7,214 nucleotides of DNA from Gemmatimonadota bacterium. Lineage in GTDB: Bacteria > Gemmatimonadota > Gemmatimonadetes > Longimicrobiales > UBA6960. The stretch lies in the NCBI GenBank assembly GCA_022564535.1, contig JADFLD010000098.1:1-7214 (forward strand), read 5' to 3'. How positions within the stretch are numbered: position 1 is the first letter of the stretch; each line of letters starts with the position of its first letter. The translations under genes were made by a program, and so were the position numbers. This document shows positions 6,669 through 7,214 of this stretch, piece after piece. Below the pieces are notes generated by a model, which did no database searches, had not been told where the DNA came from, and saw only the letters and a list, made by a program, of their open reading frames with translations.

Positions 6669-7214
6669 ATGAGAATCGTGGGGATGCACGACGAGAGGAC
6701 GCTTATCCAGTTGGAGGGCGTGGCCGAGCACGCCGAGCACGTCGCGTTGATGGCGGATGGGCACGTGGGGTACGTCATGCCGATCGGTGGCGTGGCCGCA
6801 TACCGAGGGCGGGTGAGCCCGATCGGAGTGGGCGTGGACATCGCTTGTGGGAACGCGGCGATCCGTACAGAACTCCGGGCCGAGGACATCCGCGCCCACT
6901 TGGAAGACTACGCAGACGAGATCATCGACGTGATCGGGTTCGGGATGGGCCGACCCACGAACAAGGCACCGGACGCACCGACCGACGACCCGCTCTTCGA
7001 GTCGTCCGACTGGGAGGCGATTCCGGCGAGGCTCCGGGGCACACTCAAGGAGCGGGCCAGGGCACAACTCGGGACGTGTGGCGGCGGGAACCACTACGTC
7101 GATGTCTTCGCGGACGAGGAGGGAAGCGTATGGGTCGGAGTTCACTTCGGCTCTAGGGTGCTCGGGTACATCGCCGCGCACGGGGTCGTGGCCCTCGCCC
7201 AGGACAACGAGTGG
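6669..7214 (+). CDS. rtcB: RtcB-family RNA ligase, 5' part (cut by the right edge)
   Basis: RtcB joins RNA 2',3'-cyclic-phosphate or 3'-phosphate ends to 5'-hydroxyl ends using GTP and manganese, in tRNA and rRNA repair. The frame is open for 182 codons to the window end; full proteins are usually about 380-480 residues. Family landmarks in order: MADGHVGYVMPIGGVAAY (28-45), SPIGVGVDIACGNAAIRT (50-67), LGTCGGGNHYVDVF (134-147) and VHFGSRVLG (158-166). Asp57, Cys60, His142 and His159 correspond to the metal-binding Asp, Cys and two His known from Pyrococcus RtcB; the remaining His and the guanylylated His would lie beyond the edge. The wording DIACGN rather than DIGCGM or DINCG, and the compact N-terminus, point to the shorter bacterial RtcB-like subgroup rather than the E. 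coli type. The start is fixed by GAGGA at 6659-6663. No archease or rtcA is visible. Confidence 0.93.
   Translation, partial: MRIVGMHDERTLIQLEGVAEHAEHVALMADGHVGYVMPIGGVAAYRGRVSPIGVGVDIACGNAAIRTELRAEDIRAHLEDYADEIIDVIGFGMGRPTNKAPDAPTDDPLFESSDWEAIPARLRGTLKERARAQLGTCGGGNHYVDVFADEEGSVWVGVHFGSRVLGYIAAHGVVALAQDNEW

Overview
This is a GC-rich bacterial window with six protein-coding genes, one of them cut by the right edge. I see no rRNA, tRNA, CRISPR array or insertion sequence. The strong GC preference at third codon positions, the exported S9 peptidase with an N-terminal beta-propeller, the exported histidine-rich TPR protein and the small PspB-like membrane protein suggest an environmental heterotroph, perhaps Gemmatimonadota or a neighbouring phylum. 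That placement is a judgement from protein style; there is no marker gene to prove it.

Left part, plus strand (1-3934). A short stretch without a convincing gene (1-190) carries a small perfect hairpin. It is followed by a complete low-specificity L-threonine aldolase (191-1252), then 124 bp, then a strong Shine-Dalgarno site and a GTG start for a secreted S9 prolyl-oligopeptidase-family peptidase (1377-3392). The peptidase stop overlaps the start of methionine sulfoxide reductase A (3389-3934) in an ATGA junction, so those two genes are very probably co-transcribed and translationally coupled. Together these genes fit amino-acid and peptide catabolism plus repair of oxidised protein.

Middle (3935-4893). 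A 139-bp leader has a possible promoter with a perfect palindrome filling the spacer, homopolymer G and C tracts, and a very strong Shine-Dalgarno site. It precedes a 141-residue protein whose C-terminal half looks like the helix-turn-helix module that normally follows HNH nucleases in phage-type proteins, here without a nuclease. A good rho-independent terminator separates it from a convergent small membrane protein on the minus strand (4576-4893), PspB-like in layout.

Right part (5059-7214). A large exported TPR protein on the minus strand (5059-6591) is divergent, across 77 bp, from an rtcB-family RNA ligase gene (from 6669, plus strand) that runs off the window after 182 codons. The 165 bp between the TPR stop and the small membrane protein (4894-5058) hold only the latter's ribosome binding site and a short GC-rich inverted repeat.

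I found no multi-gene system that looks undescribed. The most interesting item is the stand-alone double-HTH protein and its structured leader; the rest is conventional metabolism and repair.
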